Positions 49,250-59,037 of a stretch of DNA of 64,000 nucleotides are shown piece after piece. Below the pieces are notes generated by a model. The model worked only from the letters and a program-made list of their open reading frames with translations. It ran no database searches and had not been told where the DNA came from. A program made the position numbers and the translations under genes. Numbering within the stretch: the first letter of the stretch is position 1; each line of letters starts with the position of its first letter. The DNA comes from DASYXT01 sp035934555. GTDB lineage: Bacteria; Verrucomicrobiota; Verrucomicrobiia; Limisphaerales; UBA8199. Location: assembly GCA_035934555.1 (NCBI GenBank), contig DASYXT010000096.1, forward strand, positions 62,001 to 126,000, written 5' to 3'.

Positions 49250-52200
49250 TCATCTCTGAATCGTAAAATCCGGCGACACGGCAATGAGATGCGCCACCGC
49301 TCGCACCCGGTCGCGCATTTGCGAGTAAGTCGGCGGACTGCTCAGCGGGAAATTCGTGGTGTTGGCGACAAAAGCTACGATTACGTTCTTGGCTGTCGTG
49401 GATAGGTTTCCCCCCGTTAACAAGCTGTTGAACGCATTCACCAGTGAGGGAATCCCGGCATCGGCGGTATAGGCCGGGGTCATCCACGGCCCCAGGTCCA
49501 GCACCACCGCGCCGTTTCCGCCCACAAAACTGCTGATGCCATTGGTGTTTCCCGTGTTGTTCAGCAGTCCCCCCTCGAGGAAATTCATCTGCCAAGCCAC
49601 ACTGGTGTCTGAGGTTAATTGGAACTCAGGTGTGGTTAACCCCGCAGAAGCCAGCACGCCCGGAAACTGGAAGTCAGGGTAAAAGAAGTTAAACACTGTC
49701 GGCGAGTTCAGCGGCGTCTGGTCCAGCGCCGCCGAGGAACCAGTATCAGTCGTGCCCACCGACCAGGTGCCGAACCGCAGCGAGACATTCCCAGAACGCG
49801 CCAACGCCGGCGGCGCCAAGGGATAAATCGTCTGGCCATTTTGTGCCTTGTTAGCGGAATTAGTAACAACGATCGTGAAATGCGTCGCGTCCGGCACAGT
49901 CGCCACCTGATAGAGGCCGCTGGCCGGGCTGCCGGCAGCGCTGAAATGGACGAATACGTTCGTGCCGGGCATCAATTCATGCGGCAACGACAGGCTGAAC
50001 GTTACGTTCGTCCGGCTCTGGATATAGCCGCCGCCGCTCAATTTCGACAGGAGGCAACTGCCGTAAAGCGTGCTCGGGTCGATGGCAGCTACCGTAAAGT
50101 GAGAACTATCAGGCACCGTCACAACCTGGTACACGCCGTTAGTAGCCCCGCCGGTTGTAAACGTCAGGTAACACCAGTTGTTAGTGTTCAAACCATGGCC
50201 CGACATCGCGATGGCAATTGTGTTGTTCGTTTGTCCGTAGATTCCTGAGCTCAGCCCCGGCGCATTGAATGTAAAACTGTTCGGGCTGGTGACACTAACC
50301 GAGTAGCCCTGCCCCGGCGGCGCCGGCTGACTCGACGTATCCGTAAAAGACAGAAAGACCGTATCGCCATTGTTTAGCCGATGCAGATTCGTCAAGCTGA
50401 CCGATACCAGCTGGTTGGTCGTTTCCAAATACGTTCCGCCGTTCGCGGGAGGCGAGGGAAACGCCCGCGCCACCGCCGTCACCCGCAACAACGGCTCCCG
50501 CATTTTTCCAAACGTCGGCTGCGCGCTCAGCGCACTGCTGCGTGCCTCGTAATCGAGGAAAATCGCGTTGATCACCGCCTTCATGTCACCGCGAACGCCC
50601 GAACCGTTGTCGTTGAACACCTGCGCCACACGGTAGATGTACTCGCGACTCGGGTTACTCGTCACCAGCCGCTGAATGAGCTGGCGACAAATGAATGGCG
50701 CCATATTTTGGTTGTTGAAGATCGAGTCCAGCGCCGATTCCAGATCCGCCAAGCCGTACAAATCGAAATTGGTGGTGGCTGAATTGGCCTGGTTGCCCCA
50801 GGCCTGCGGCAGCATCACATTATCCAACAACAGCTTCGTCCCCAGCTCGTGGTGCGTCGGCACCAGCACCATCGGGTCCACGTAATCCGCGGGTGGATAG
50901 AAATTGGTTGGCAGGCGTCCATTGGCCTGGTTGGCTTGATGATAGTTCCACCCGGTGAATACACTGGCAAAGCCCATGATCACATTCTGATTGTAAGTCG
51001 GTACGAGGCTGCCTTGGGAATTCATCACCAGCGTCCCGTCGGGCCACATCCGGTTCAGTCCGATGGAAAATAGTTGCTGGATTTCCCGCGCGTAATTCTC
51101 GTTGGCGTGGATGCCGGTGATCATACTCCCCATGTCATTGCCCTGCATGTTCAGGTACATCCCCATCGCCGGACTCAACGTGACTGCTTCGAGCAAACTG
51201 CGGAAATTGCCGAAAGCGTTATCGAGCAGCGTGTCGTAGTAGCTGGAGAGCGCCTGCGCGTTGTTCGCCAATACGCCCTGCTGTGAGACCACCATGATTT
51301 CGCTCAAGGCGAACGCGACTCGCTGCCGCAATTGGTCTGGCGCAGTGACGCTTTGCCGCCACCAGGTGTTAAAGGTCAGCGTACCGGAATAAGGCTGGCT
51401 CGGATCCGGGCTGGCATTGCTCAAGACCAGTGGCAAATGGTGGGTCGGCGATAAGTTGAACTGGTTGCTGAGCCACCCTGCGTAGCCCAGTGCCTGCACC
51501 GTTGCAATATCCGCCGGGCTGGGCCCAAACGTCGCCTGGATCAGAAATCGCGCCGCAGCATTGGAATTAGCGCTGTCGTCCGTCCAAGCCGGAGGGGGCG
51601 GCGGAGCGACGAAAGTCTCCGTCCCGGCTGCCAGGGTGAAATTTCCGCTAATCTCTCCTGCCGGGTAATTGACCGTGTGAACATTCAGGTACGCCTTGCC
51701 TTCCCGAATGATCTCGACGATATCCGCCGGTTGCAGCGTTCCCACGGGGCCGATTTGCCACACGTAGCTGCCGTCGGGTTGCTGCGTCGCCGTATCGATA
51801 TCAAACATGATTTGGCTGGCGTGGCTCAAATAGGTATCGCTATGGATATGACGCCCAGTCACCGGCGCCGTCAGCCCGCTATAATGAAAATTCAGCACCG
51901 CTTGCGACCCGTCCGCGCTTAACCGCAACGTTGCGCTGCCAACTCCCGGGCTATTCACCCCCGGTGAGGCAAGCAAGTTCGCGGTATAAAGCGTGCCCGG
52001 CGCGTCGATTGTCGGCACGGCGAAGTACCGCGACAACACATACCCCGGAACCACGCCGCCGGGCACGGTATTGGTGCCCGTCGGGTCCTGCACCCAGCCC
52101 ACCGACCAATTATCGTTCGTCCCTGAGCCTGCCTTGTGCAGAATCTCGAGGTAATACTGCTGCCCGGCGACCAGCGTCAACCAGGGTGACTGCTGGCTTG

Positions 52201-54199
52201 GCTCCAGGGTCCATTGGCGCGGGGCGGTGGCAAAAGCCGGCGAAACGTATGCCCGGCGCACCTTATTGACTGGCTCGCCATCGTTCGAAATCCACAGCTC
52301 AGCCGCGTCGCTGCCCGCAATCCAAAAGTAATAATTGCCCGTTACTGGCGCGGTGAAATACCCCCGAACCCGCTCGCCGTAGTTCTGCCCAAATCCAGTG
52401 ATGCCCTCCAGTGTCGCCAGGGTATTGGTCTGGCTGGCGGGCACGCTCACCGGGATGTCTGCCACGTTCGTCCCGGGAACTCCCAGCCAGACCTCGCGTG
52501 TGACGGAACTCCCCGTGTCAATCACCAGCAGGTCTAGCACTCCCGCCCCCAGCCCGATCGGATTGCTCGCCGTCAGCGCCACCTGATAATCACCGCTTAC
52601 CGTCGGAATGCCACTGATCACCCCGCTGGCGCCGTTAAAATTTAATCCGGGAGGCAGCCCGCCGGCCGTAAACGCATTCGCGCCATTGGCACCCGTGACG
52701 GTGAAGCTGAACGGTTGTCCCAAAAACGCCACCGCGCTTTGCGGGCTGGTGACTGCCGCCGGGGCCGGCGGCACCGACGCCGGATAAAGCCGCGAGCTGG
52801 GGATCACTTGCTTGGGCTGGCTCGGACTGTACCAGGATAAATGCGCGGCGGCATTGCCACCGCTTTGGAAATAATCCATCTGGATATTGTAGCGCACACC
52901 GCCTTGCAACGAGATCGTCCCGATCGAATCGGCCGCACTTCGCGTCACCCACGAATCGATTATGAGCTGATTGTTTACCCATACCCTCACGCCGTCATCC
53001 GTGTTCGCATCAAAATAGTAGGTTTCGGAGTACTCCGGCTCGACCTGCCCTGTCCAGCGCACCGTGTAGTAACCCGAGTTGGTGATGGGACTGGTGGGGG
53101 TGCCCCAGACAAAATCGACTGTGGGATCGACCCGCGTCATCACCAGGTTCGCCGGTTTGAAATTCGCGCTGTTCGAGTAGGTCGAACTCGAATTGGTGAA
53201 GTACTGTCCGGTCAGCCCGGTGCCATTCGCAGTCGCCGAGGGATAGATCGCGATGCTTGCCCGCGTCGCCCTCCCGAGCGAATACCGGGTACCGCCGGCC
53301 AACTGCACCGTCGCCAATACGGGAGCCAACAAATTCGTGTTGGCCAAAGGCGTGACCGAAATGGTTTGTGAACTCACGCCCACCGGGAAGGATAAGGTCC
53401 GCGGCAGCGCGGCAAAATCTAATCCTTCCACCGCTTGTCCCGGCCCGGGTCCCGCCAGTGTCAGGTTTACGGTTATGGCATTGAGCGGGAACCCGCCGCG
53501 CGTAACGGTCAACACGCCCGTGTTGATGGGCACTTGGCCTAAATCCGGCTCGAGGGCCGTCGGGTCTGTCGCCGAAATCGTCACCACGTTCTGCGACCCC
53601 AGCTTGCCCACTACGTACGCATAATCGCCCAACACCTGCCCGCTCGCATCGAGTTGGCCGTTGCTATAGGGATTAAGCGGGTCGAGTTTTAATTGATACT
53701 CCTCCCAATCATTCACTCCGTCCCCATCACTATCCACATCAGCAATGCCTATCCGAAAGAAGCTCGCTGCCGCATTGGCCGGTGCCTCCAGCGTCACGAC
53801 CGTCCCGGTCCGAACGACCAGGCTCGAGAGGGTCACCCAATTGGTCCATGGGGTCCCGGGGCCCGCCTGCAGCACTTGCAGGCTGTACTGCTTGCCCAGC
53901 GCGCTGGCCATGCTGACGCTGAAGTTAGTCCCCGCTATGGCGCTCACCGTGATCCGCGGCACCGAATTTGAATCAAAGGGGTTAGTGCCGGCGATGCTCT
54001 CCTGCCGGTTGGAAGCGCCGTCGCCATCCGCATCGCCATTCGGGTCCAAAGCCGACGCGCCGTAGATGAGCTCCCAGATGTCGCTCATCCCATTGTGGTT
54101 CAAATCCACCATCTGCGCCCCCGCTCGCCCCGCGACGACCATCACCAACATGACATAGAGCAACCGGCGCCAACAACCGCTCGGGGTCGGGAGTTTCAT
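49250..54199 (-). CDS. Large secreted DUF1800 protein with Ca-binding repeat, PA14-like, CHRD and Ig-like modules
   Basis: A 1649-residue exported protein. The signal peptide is at ATG 54199 (RRLLYVMLVMVVAGRAGA). The order of modules, approximately, is: thrombospondin-3/EF-hand-like segment (DPNGDADGDGASNRQESIAG, residues 30-80), Calx-beta-like (240-330), PA14-like (350-490, YFDANTDDGVRVWVNNQLII), Ig/cadherin-like (500-590), a second PA14-like module (590-740, NYYFWIAGSDAAELWISNDG), CHRD (770-880, AYLNVHTVNYPAGEISGNF), then DUF1800 (from about 900: AARFLIQATFGPSPADIATV, VAFALSEIMVVSQQG, FTGWNY). DUF1800 binds an unknown cofactor or substrate. The modular N-terminus suggests carbohydrate binding at the cell surface. 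First gene of the DUF1501 operon. Confidence 0.92.
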   Translation of the reverse strand: MKLPTPSGCWRRLLYVMLVMVVAGRAGAQMVDLNHNGMSDIWELIYGASALDPNGDADGDGASNRQESIAGTNPFDSNSVPRITVSAIAGTNFSVSMASALGKQYSLQVLQAGPGTPWTNWVTLSSLVVRTGTVVTLEAPANAAASFFRIGIADVDSDGDGVNDWEEYQLKLDPLNPYSNGQLDASGQVLGDYAYVVGKLGSQNVVTISATDPTALEPDLGQVPINTGVLTVTRGGFPLNAITVNLTLAGPGPGQAVEGLDFAALPRTLSFPVGVSSQTISVTPLANTNLLAPVLATVQLAGGTRYSLGRATRASIAIYPSATANGTGLTGQYFTNSSSTYSNSANFKPANLVMTRVDPTVDFVWGTPTSPITNSGYYTVRWTGQVEPEYSETYYFDANTDDGVRVWVNNQLIIDSWVTRSAADSIGTISLQGGVRYNIQMDYFQSGGNAAAHLSWYSPSQPKQVIPSSRLYPASVPPAPAAVTSPQSAVAFLGQPFSFTVTGANGANAFTAGGLPPGLNFNGASGVISGIPTVSGDYQVALTASNPIGLGAGVLDLLVIDTGSSVTREVWLGVPGTNVADIPVSVPASQTNTLATLEGITGFGQNYGERVRGYFTAPVTGNYYFWIAGSDAAELWISNDGEPVNKVRRAYVSPAFATAPRQWTLEPSQQSPWLTLVAGQQYYLEILHKAGSGTNDNWSVGWVQDPTGTNTVPGGVVPGYVLSRYFAVPTIDAPGTLYTANLLASPGVNSPGVGSATLRLSADGSQAVLNFHYSGLTAPVTGRHIHSDTYLSHASQIMFDIDTATQQPDGSYVWQIGPVGTLQPADIVEIIREGKAYLNVHTVNYPAGEISGNFTLAAGTETFVAPPPPPAWTDDSANSNAAARFLIQATFGPSPADIATVQALGYAGWLSNQFNLSPTHHLPLVLSNASPDPSQPYSGTLTFNTWWRQSVTAPDQLRQRVAFALSEIMVVSQQGVLANNAQALSSYYDTLLDNAFGNFRSLLEAVTLSPAMGMYLNMQGNDMGSMITGIHANENYAREIQQLFSIGLNRMWPDGTLVMNSQGSLVPTYNQNVIMGFASVFTGWNYHQANQANGRLPTNFYPPADYVDPMVLVPTHHELGTKLLLDNVMLPQAWGNQANSATTNFDLYGLADLESALDSIFNNQNMAPFICRQLIQRLVTSNPSREYIYRVAQVFNDNGSGVRGDMKAVINAIFLDYEARSSALSAQPTFGKMREPLLRVTAVARAFPSPPANGGTYLETTNQLVSVSLTNLHRLNNGDTVFLSFTDTSSQPAPPGQGYSVSVTSPNSFTFNAPGLSSGIYGQTNNTIAIAMSGHGLNTNNWCYLTFTTGGATNGVYQVVTVPDSSHFTVAAIDPSTLYGSCLLSKLSGGGYIQSRTNVTFSLSLPHELMPGTNVFVHFSAAGSPASGLYQVATVPDATHFTIVVTNSANKAQNGQTIYPLAPPALARSGNVSLRFGTWSVGTTDTGSSAALDQTPLNSPTVFNFFYPDFQFPGVLASAGLTTPEFQLTSDTSVAWQMNFLEGGLLNNTGNTNGISSFVGGNGAVVLDLGPWMTPAYTADAGIPSLVNAFNSLLTGGNLSTTAKNVIVAFVANTTNFPLSSPPTYSQMRDRVRAVAHLIAVSPDFTIQR

Positions 54200-54576
54200 A
54201 GGTGGGGAAAAGCAATTCAAACCAGCTAACCTGGCGCGCTTGCTGGCGCCAAGACGACTAAAAGCATTAACCGGGTCGGAAGCGAACAATGATGCGCTTC
54301 CGGCCGGACAAAGCGCGCGCGCAACGGCGTCGAAAACTCAGTGCCCATGCCGGGGTATTTGACGTGTTAATACTCTACTTTCGAGCACCTACTGTCAACT
54401 ACCCAGGGGGCTGTCAACTGCCGGGAAATTCCTTGGGGCTCTCTGGGCATTCAGGCCTCACTGGTGAGCTCTGACTTCCGCCCTTGGAGCCTTTGTTCTC
54501 CGCGGGTGCCCCGCACTGATTTCCGGATTACCGAACCACTGAAAAACGGATGAAGGATGCTGAATACTTGACCCCG
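54200..54576. other. Intergenic region without recognised genes
   Basis: I find no convincing coding sequence here. The divergent promoter of the DUF1800 gene should lie at the left end. A 9-bp direct repeat, CTGTCAACT, occurs twice 18 bp apart near 54391-54420. A short plus-strand frame at 54289-54474 has no coding character. Confidence 0.5.
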
Positions 54577-54945
54577 TCACTCATCCCGGCGGTACTCGAC
54601 CTCCCCGCAATGATCCCACCGAAAGATGATCCGCTCCGGGTTTACGATAACCAACCTCCCGGGGATGAACCGCGGATGGCGGAAGTCTTTCTCGGCGATC
54701 TGGCCCTCGCCTCTCATGGTGCGGAGGTTGGCCCGCCACGTCACTGCTTCGGCCGGCACATAGTCGTCGCCGGTGATTTTGACGGCCTCGATCTCGTCGT
54801 CGTCTTGGATAATGCGAATGACTTCGTCGAAGTGCCCCGGATAATGCCCAATCCACTCGCCAGCCAATTGAATCGTCTCGACCACAAACCAACGTATTCG
54901 CGCCTCGCGCGCCGGCAAATAGGATGTTTCACTCCCCACGCCCAA
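54577..54945 (-). CDS. Hypothetical protein, about 120 residues
   Basis: A 122-residue frame that I do not recognise but which looks coding: a hydrophobic/aromatic start (ARIRWFVVETIQLAGEWIGH), an acidic turn (IIQDDDEIEAVKITGDDYVP), and a basic-aromatic end (FRHPRFIPGRLVIVNPERII). The start codon would be TTG 54945 or GTG 54939, both weak. It has no signal peptide or membrane helix. Possibly cotranscribed with the small frame just upstream (54983-55144). Confidence 0.5.
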   Translation of the reverse strand: MGVGSETSYLPAREARIRWFVVETIQLAGEWIGHYPGHFDEVIRIIQDDDEIEAVKITGDDYVPAEAVTWRANLRTMRGEGQIAEKDFRHPRFIPGRLVIVNPERIIFRWDHCGEVEYRRDE

Positions 54946-54982
54946 CCGTCGAGCGTAAAGGGGGAAGGCCTGGAGCGTGTGC

Positions 54983-55144
54983 TCACAGGCCGCCCAAAGC
55001 GGCGGGGGCGGACTCGGTCAAGAAGACCAAGGCCAGAATGGCGCTGATGACCACCAATGCCGAATAATCGCCCGGCAACGGCGGCGTCGCGCAGTGGCCA
55101 AAAACCCGCACACTCAAGCGGCGAGACTGACTTCTCTTTTTCAT
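54983..55144 (-). CDS. Possible small single-span membrane protein
   Basis: A 53-residue frame from ATG 55144 (context ACCTATG). A basic start (MKKRSQSRRLSVRV) precedes one hydrophobic segment (YSALVVISAILALVFLTESA) and a short Ala/Gly tail. The arrangement fits a small inner-membrane protein or an unprocessed signal peptide. No homology is recognised and the length is near the noise level. Confidence 0.35.
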   Translation of the reverse strand: MKKRSQSRRLSVRVFGHCATPPLPGDYSALVVISAILALVFLTESAPAALGGL

Positions 55145-55348
55145 AGGTCCACGGGAATGGTGGCAAATGCGCCCTTACGCGGTCTAGGACTCTCGCCAAA
55201 GGACGTATTGCATCGAGGATTTAGACGCCTCCAACACGCAACCGTTCGAGTTTTAATGCGGCATTCATGTGCGGTTAATCCTGACGAAACTCTCGCGGAA
55301 ATGGCCTCCGGCGAGGAACGCCGGCGCTATCATCAAATCTGTTTGCCC

Positions 55349-55377
55349 TTGACACCACCTCTGACGCCTGACATAAG
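55349..55377 (+). promoter_or_regulatory. Sigma70-like promoter for the AlkB-like gene
   Basis: A consensus TTGACA at 55349-55354 and CATAAG at 55372-55377 are 17 bp apart, placing the transcript start near 55384. An AAGGA lies before the ATG at 55406. This supports that start over longer in-frame alternatives. The rest of the gap 55145-55348 shows nothing recognisable. Confidence 0.5.
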
Positions 55378-55405
55378 CGCATTAGCTTCACCGGATAAGG
55401 AACCT

Positions 55406-56506
55406 ATGTTGACCGAATGCAAAAATTCGCCGCCCGTCGTCTCGGCCCGGGTATCGCGCGGTCTGAAGTACCAACACCTCCTGTTCTGCCTGCTGCCCCC
55501 CTGGCTGTTTTTGCCGCTGGGGTTGGGCGTCTTGGGCAGGGGATACTGGTTATTGCTGCCCGTGGTGGTCTTACTGGGCCTCCTGCCGGTGCTGGACCTG
55601 CTGACGGGCTGGCAGGATACGGTGCATTTGGAAAAGAGCGATCTTACGAGGGCGGAAATCTCGTTGCTGAGCTGGTGTCCGCGACTCTACGCGCTGCTGT
55701 ACCTGGTGGCGGTGACGTCGCTGGCCACCAACATTCGTCGTTTCAGCCTGGTGGAGACTGGGATGCTGGTGCTGGATATGAGCTTGTTGGCGGGGATATG
55801 TTTTGCCGCGGCTCACGAGTTACTGCATGCGAAACACAGAATTGATCAGGTGCTACAGCGCATCACCACCGCGGTTCTGTTTTACCCCCACTACAAGCTC
55901 ATTCACATCCGCAGCCATCACGTGCACGTCGGGACGGATCACGATGAGAATACCGCCTGGTTCAACGAGAGCATTTATGCGTACCTGTTGCGCACGATTC
56001 CGGGAAGCATGCGCCGGTGCTGGCAACTCGAAGCAGGGCCCGCCGGAGCAGGTTCCAACGGACGAAGCATTTTCCGCAACAGAATGTCGCACTATGCGCT
56101 CGGGCAGTTGGCGCTTCTGCTTGCGCTCTACCTGGTCGCGGGCGGCTGGGGGTTATTGTTTTATGTGGCGCAGATTCTCGGCGCCCACGTCGTGTTGGAA
56201 TCGGTGAATTACATTCAGCACTACGGTTTGCTTCGTGACCGGCGTGCGGGGGAATATGAAGACACCGCCGCCGAACATTCGTGGGACACGTACCATTATT
56301 TCTCGAGCTATGCGACCTTTCGTGTGGGACACCACTCGTACCACCATCTGGCCGTCAAACCATATTATCTCCTGGCGACCGAACCGCAGGCGCCGACTCT
56401 GCCGGTGGGCTATTTGTGGTCGATAACTATGGTGCTGATGCCCCCGTGGTGGCGCCGAGTGATCAATCCCAAGCTGAAGGCACTTTCCCTGGGTAGCGCG
56501 GTCTAG
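55406..56506 (+). CDS. AlkB-like membrane di-iron monooxygenase (alkane 1-monooxygenase family)
   Basis: A 366-residue integral membrane protein of the fatty-acid desaturase/alkane hydroxylase superfamily. The histidine boxes that bind the two irons are in order: AAAHELLHAKHRID, then IHIRSHHVHVGTDHDENTAW, then FRVGHHSYHHL. The motif specific to AlkB-type hydroxylases, NYIEHYGL, appears as NYIQHYGLLR between the second and third. About six membrane helices are visible. It probably inserts oxygen into a medium-chain hydrocarbon or similar lipid. No rubredoxin or rubredoxin-reductase gene is next to it, so the electron donor must be elsewhere. Confidence 0.88.
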   Translation: MLTECKNSPPVVSARVSRGLKYQHLLFCLLPPWLFLPLGLGVLGRGYWLLLPVVVLLGLLPVLDLLTGWQDTVHLEKSDLTRAEISLLSWCPRLYALLYLVAVTSLATNIRRFSLVETGMLVLDMSLLAGICFAAAHELLHAKHRIDQVLQRITTAVLFYPHYKLIHIRSHHVHVGTDHDENTAWFNESIYAYLLRTIPGSMRRCWQLEAGPAGAGSNGRSIFRNRMSHYALGQLALLLALYLVAGGWGLLFYVAQILGAHVVLESVNYIQHYGLLRDRRAGEYEDTAAEHSWDTYHYFSSYATFRVGHHSYHHLAVKPYYLLATEPQAPTLPVGYLWSITMVLMPPWWRRVINPKLKALSLGSAV

Positions 56507-56521
56507 CAGCACCGATGGGCA

Positions 56522-58795
56522 TTATCGCGGCGTCAGAGCGTGTTCTACCGCATTCCGGAATTCAGCGAGTGAGAATGGCTTCAGCAAACAGGTTCGGCTG
56601 CGCTGCCTTAAGAACTTCCGGACCCGCTCGCTAATCACGTCCCCGGTGATGAAGACAAAGCGCTCGCACAGGGCCGGATTGGAGGTTTGCAGTCGCTCGT
56701 ACACGTCGCCTCCGCTCAGGCCCGGCATTTTCCAATCGCACAGGGCCAGGTCGTAGTGGGTTTGGCTGATGCAACGCAAGGCGGCCTCGCCATCCTGCGC
56801 GATATCCACCTGGTAACCCTGCTGGAGCAATTCGCTGCGAATGATTTCCAGGATGGGTTCCTCATCGTCGATAACCAACACTCTCTTGCCCTGGCCCTGT
56901 TCGAGCACCAAGGGCTGCGGGGCGGGCCCGATAGCCTTCAACGGCAAGGCTTCGACGGTGGCGCCCAGCGGCAAATCGATGATAAACGTCGCGCCCTGGC
57001 CGAACTTGCTCTGGGCCTGAATGGTGCCGCCGTGCTCGGTCACGACTCCGTAGCACAAGCTCAGTCCCAGCCCGGTCCCCTGCCCGATGTCTTTGGTGGT
57101 AAAGAACGGGTTGAAGAGCTTCGGCAGGTTTTCTTCGGCAATGCCTGGGCCATCATCCTCGAAAACGATGCGCATGCGCGGTGAAAGGCGCTGAGTGCTG
57201 ATCAGCACGCGGCCCGGTGTTCCCTTGGCCTCTATAGCCTGGCGCGAGTTGTTCAGAATATTGAGAAAAACCTGCTGCATTTGATGACTATCCAGCATCA
57301 CTTCGGGCAAACTCGGATCCAGCCGGGTGACCAGCTCAATATTGCTGGTACGGCACTGGTATTGCATGAATTCGACGGCGTCCTGCAGCAGCGCATTGAC
57401 ATTGGCGAGCTTGCGCTCGGCGGGATGCAGCCGGGCGAAAGTCAGGAGGCTTTGCACAATCTTTTTGCAACGCTGAGCGCTGCTGAGGATCAGGCCGAGG
57501 TACCTCTCTTGTTTGGGGTGGCCCGGCGTCTGCAGCAACAACTCCGAAAAGCCCATTACTGACGTTAGCGGATTATTCAATTCATGAGCAACGCCAGCGA
57601 CAAACTCACCCAGGCCGGAGAGTTTCTCGCTCTGCACTAATTGGGCCTGGGTGCTCTTGAGAGTGGTCACGGTGCGTTCCAACTCTTCGCGCGAGCGCTT
57701 CACATTGTCGGTCATGCGGTTGAAGGCCTCGGCCAGGTCCCCGCATTCGTCATTGGAACCTACCTCCACATGGCGCGAGAAGTCGCCACCGCCGACGGCG
57801 TCGGCGTTGACCTGCAACTGTCGCAAGGGCTCAGTCAGTTTGCGTACCAGCAAACCGACGATCACGCTCCCCAGCAGGATTCCCAGCCCGCTGATCAGCA
57901 GCACCATTTGCTGGGTGCTGTGAAAGGCCCGCAGCGGCTGCTCGTAGGAGGAAAGCAACAGGTAACCGAGCCCGGTGTCGCCGCTCAGCGAGGCAAATCT
58001 TCCCGCGACGCAGAAAAAATGTTCATCGCCCAGCACCACCTGCCGGGGACCGCTGTGGCGAGCTGTGTCAGCGGTGACCTCAGTAAAGAGGCGCGCGAGT
58101 TGCTCACGCACGTCCAGCCCCGGAACGGTCGAAGCCGCGACGTGTCCGTTGGCCAGCAGCACGATTTGGCTGCGCGTGATCTGATTGAGCTCACGCGCGA
58201 CTGAATCGCCGATTTCCGAGCCGATCGTCAGCACCCCGACCGGAACGGTGCTGCTGCTACCGAAGATTGGTATGCCGCTGCCGCCAAAAATCGGGACCGC
58301 CACGACATCAAATAAGCGATTGCCCACGCGGATAGTATCGGCTTTGGGCGCGCCGGTTAACGCGCACTTCACGGCCGCCGCGCTGTTGGCTTGGAATTCA
58401 CCCAACGCAACGCGAGGATCGCGTTGGGCGCTGGCTTGCAAGTCCTGCTTGCCGGAAGTGAACAAGGCCACATCGATGCCTTGTTCGGCAGACAAATCCT
58501 TCAGAGCGTCGCGCAAGGTCTGCGGATGCCGGCTTTGGAACGCGCCCTTGTAGCGCACGTCGTTGGCCAAATTCCCAAAACGCAGCAACAGATTCCTGGC
58601 ATGGAGGTCCTCCGAACTACGAAACACCGAATCCGCCGTCTCGAGACTGCGCGCCGCTTCAGCGCCGAACTCTTTGGTGATCCGGCGATTGACCAACCAG
58701 GCGGTAAGTGCCAGCAGCAGCACCATGATGGTGACGACCGTCACCAGCACTTTTGTGCCGAAGCTCATTTTAATGCTGGGTAGCCTTAGGCCCAT
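56522..58795 (-). CDS. Membrane hybrid histidine kinase with double-sCACHE-like sensor, HAMP and receiver
   Basis: A 757-residue sensor. A first membrane helix (KVLVTVVTIMVLLLALTAWL) is followed by a periplasmic sensor of about 260 residues (CACHE-like, with GVLTIGSEIGDSVARELNQI), a second helix (MVLLISGLGILLGSVIVGLL), a HAMP domain (RKLTEPLRQLQVNADAVGGG), an H box (EFVAGVAHELNNPLTSVMGF), an HATPase (NNSRQAI, EDDGPGIAEENLP, GTGLGLSLCYGV) and a C-terminal receiver (VLVIDDEEPILEI, phosphoacceptor in LALCDWKMPGLSG). It would relay phosphate to an unlinked histidine phosphotransfer protein. ATG 58795 is shown, and ATG 58768 is a plausible alternative. The 242-bp gap upstream (58796-59037) has no gene. 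Confidence 0.92.
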   Translation of the reverse strand: MGLRLPSIKMSFGTKVLVTVVTIMVLLLALTAWLVNRRITKEFGAEAARSLETADSVFRSSEDLHARNLLLRFGNLANDVRYKGAFQSRHPQTLRDALKDLSAEQGIDVALFTSGKQDLQASAQRDPRVALGEFQANSAAAVKCALTGAPKADTIRVGNRLFDVVAVPIFGGSGIPIFGSSSTVPVGVLTIGSEIGDSVARELNQITRSQIVLLANGHVAASTVPGLDVREQLARLFTEVTADTARHSGPRQVVLGDEHFFCVAGRFASLSGDTGLGYLLLSSYEQPLRAFHSTQQMVLLISGLGILLGSVIVGLLVRKLTEPLRQLQVNADAVGGGDFSRHVEVGSNDECGDLAEAFNRMTDNVKRSREELERTVTTLKSTQAQLVQSEKLSGLGEFVAGVAHELNNPLTSVMGFSELLLQTPGHPKQERYLGLILSSAQRCKKIVQSLLTFARLHPAERKLANVNALLQDAVEFMQYQCRTSNIELVTRLDPSLPEVMLDSHQMQQVFLNILNNSRQAIEAKGTPGRVLISTQRLSPRMRIVFEDDGPGIAEENLPKLFNPFFTTKDIGQGTGLGLSLCYGVVTEHGGTIQAQSKFGQGATFIIDLPLGATVEALPLKAIGPAPQPLVLEQGQGKRVLVIDDEEPILEIIRSELLQQGYQVDIAQDGEAALRCISQTHYDLALCDWKMPGLSGGDVYERLQTSNPALCERFVFITGDVISERVRKFLRQRSRTCLLKPFSLAEFRNAVEHALTPR

Positions 58796-59037
58796 GCGCT
58801 TGGTATCTCACCAGGTCATTAGCGTGCTGCACCTTCGACCGACCCGCCCAAACCAGAGCAGGGTCGCGCGGCCGTTGACCTGAGCTATCTACGGATGGCA
58901 GCAATCGGTGTGCCCGCAGGAATGAGAAAGGGCAACAAGGCAAGAGAATCAATTGCTTGGACAAGTCCCCGCCCGCGCCGCTCGGCATTTTAAGCAAGAT
59001 AGTGTCTCAGAATAAGACACCAAGGAGACCGACCGGC

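Noticed and set aside
54289..54474. Plus-strand frame of 61 codons in the gap after the DUF1800 gene
   Set aside because: No start context, no domain, and composition like noncoding DNA.
59002..59020. GTGTCT/AGACAC hairpin between the kinase and Fe-S carrier genes considered as a terminator
   Set aside because: A 6-bp stem with a 7-base loop and no T tract on either strand; too weak to call.
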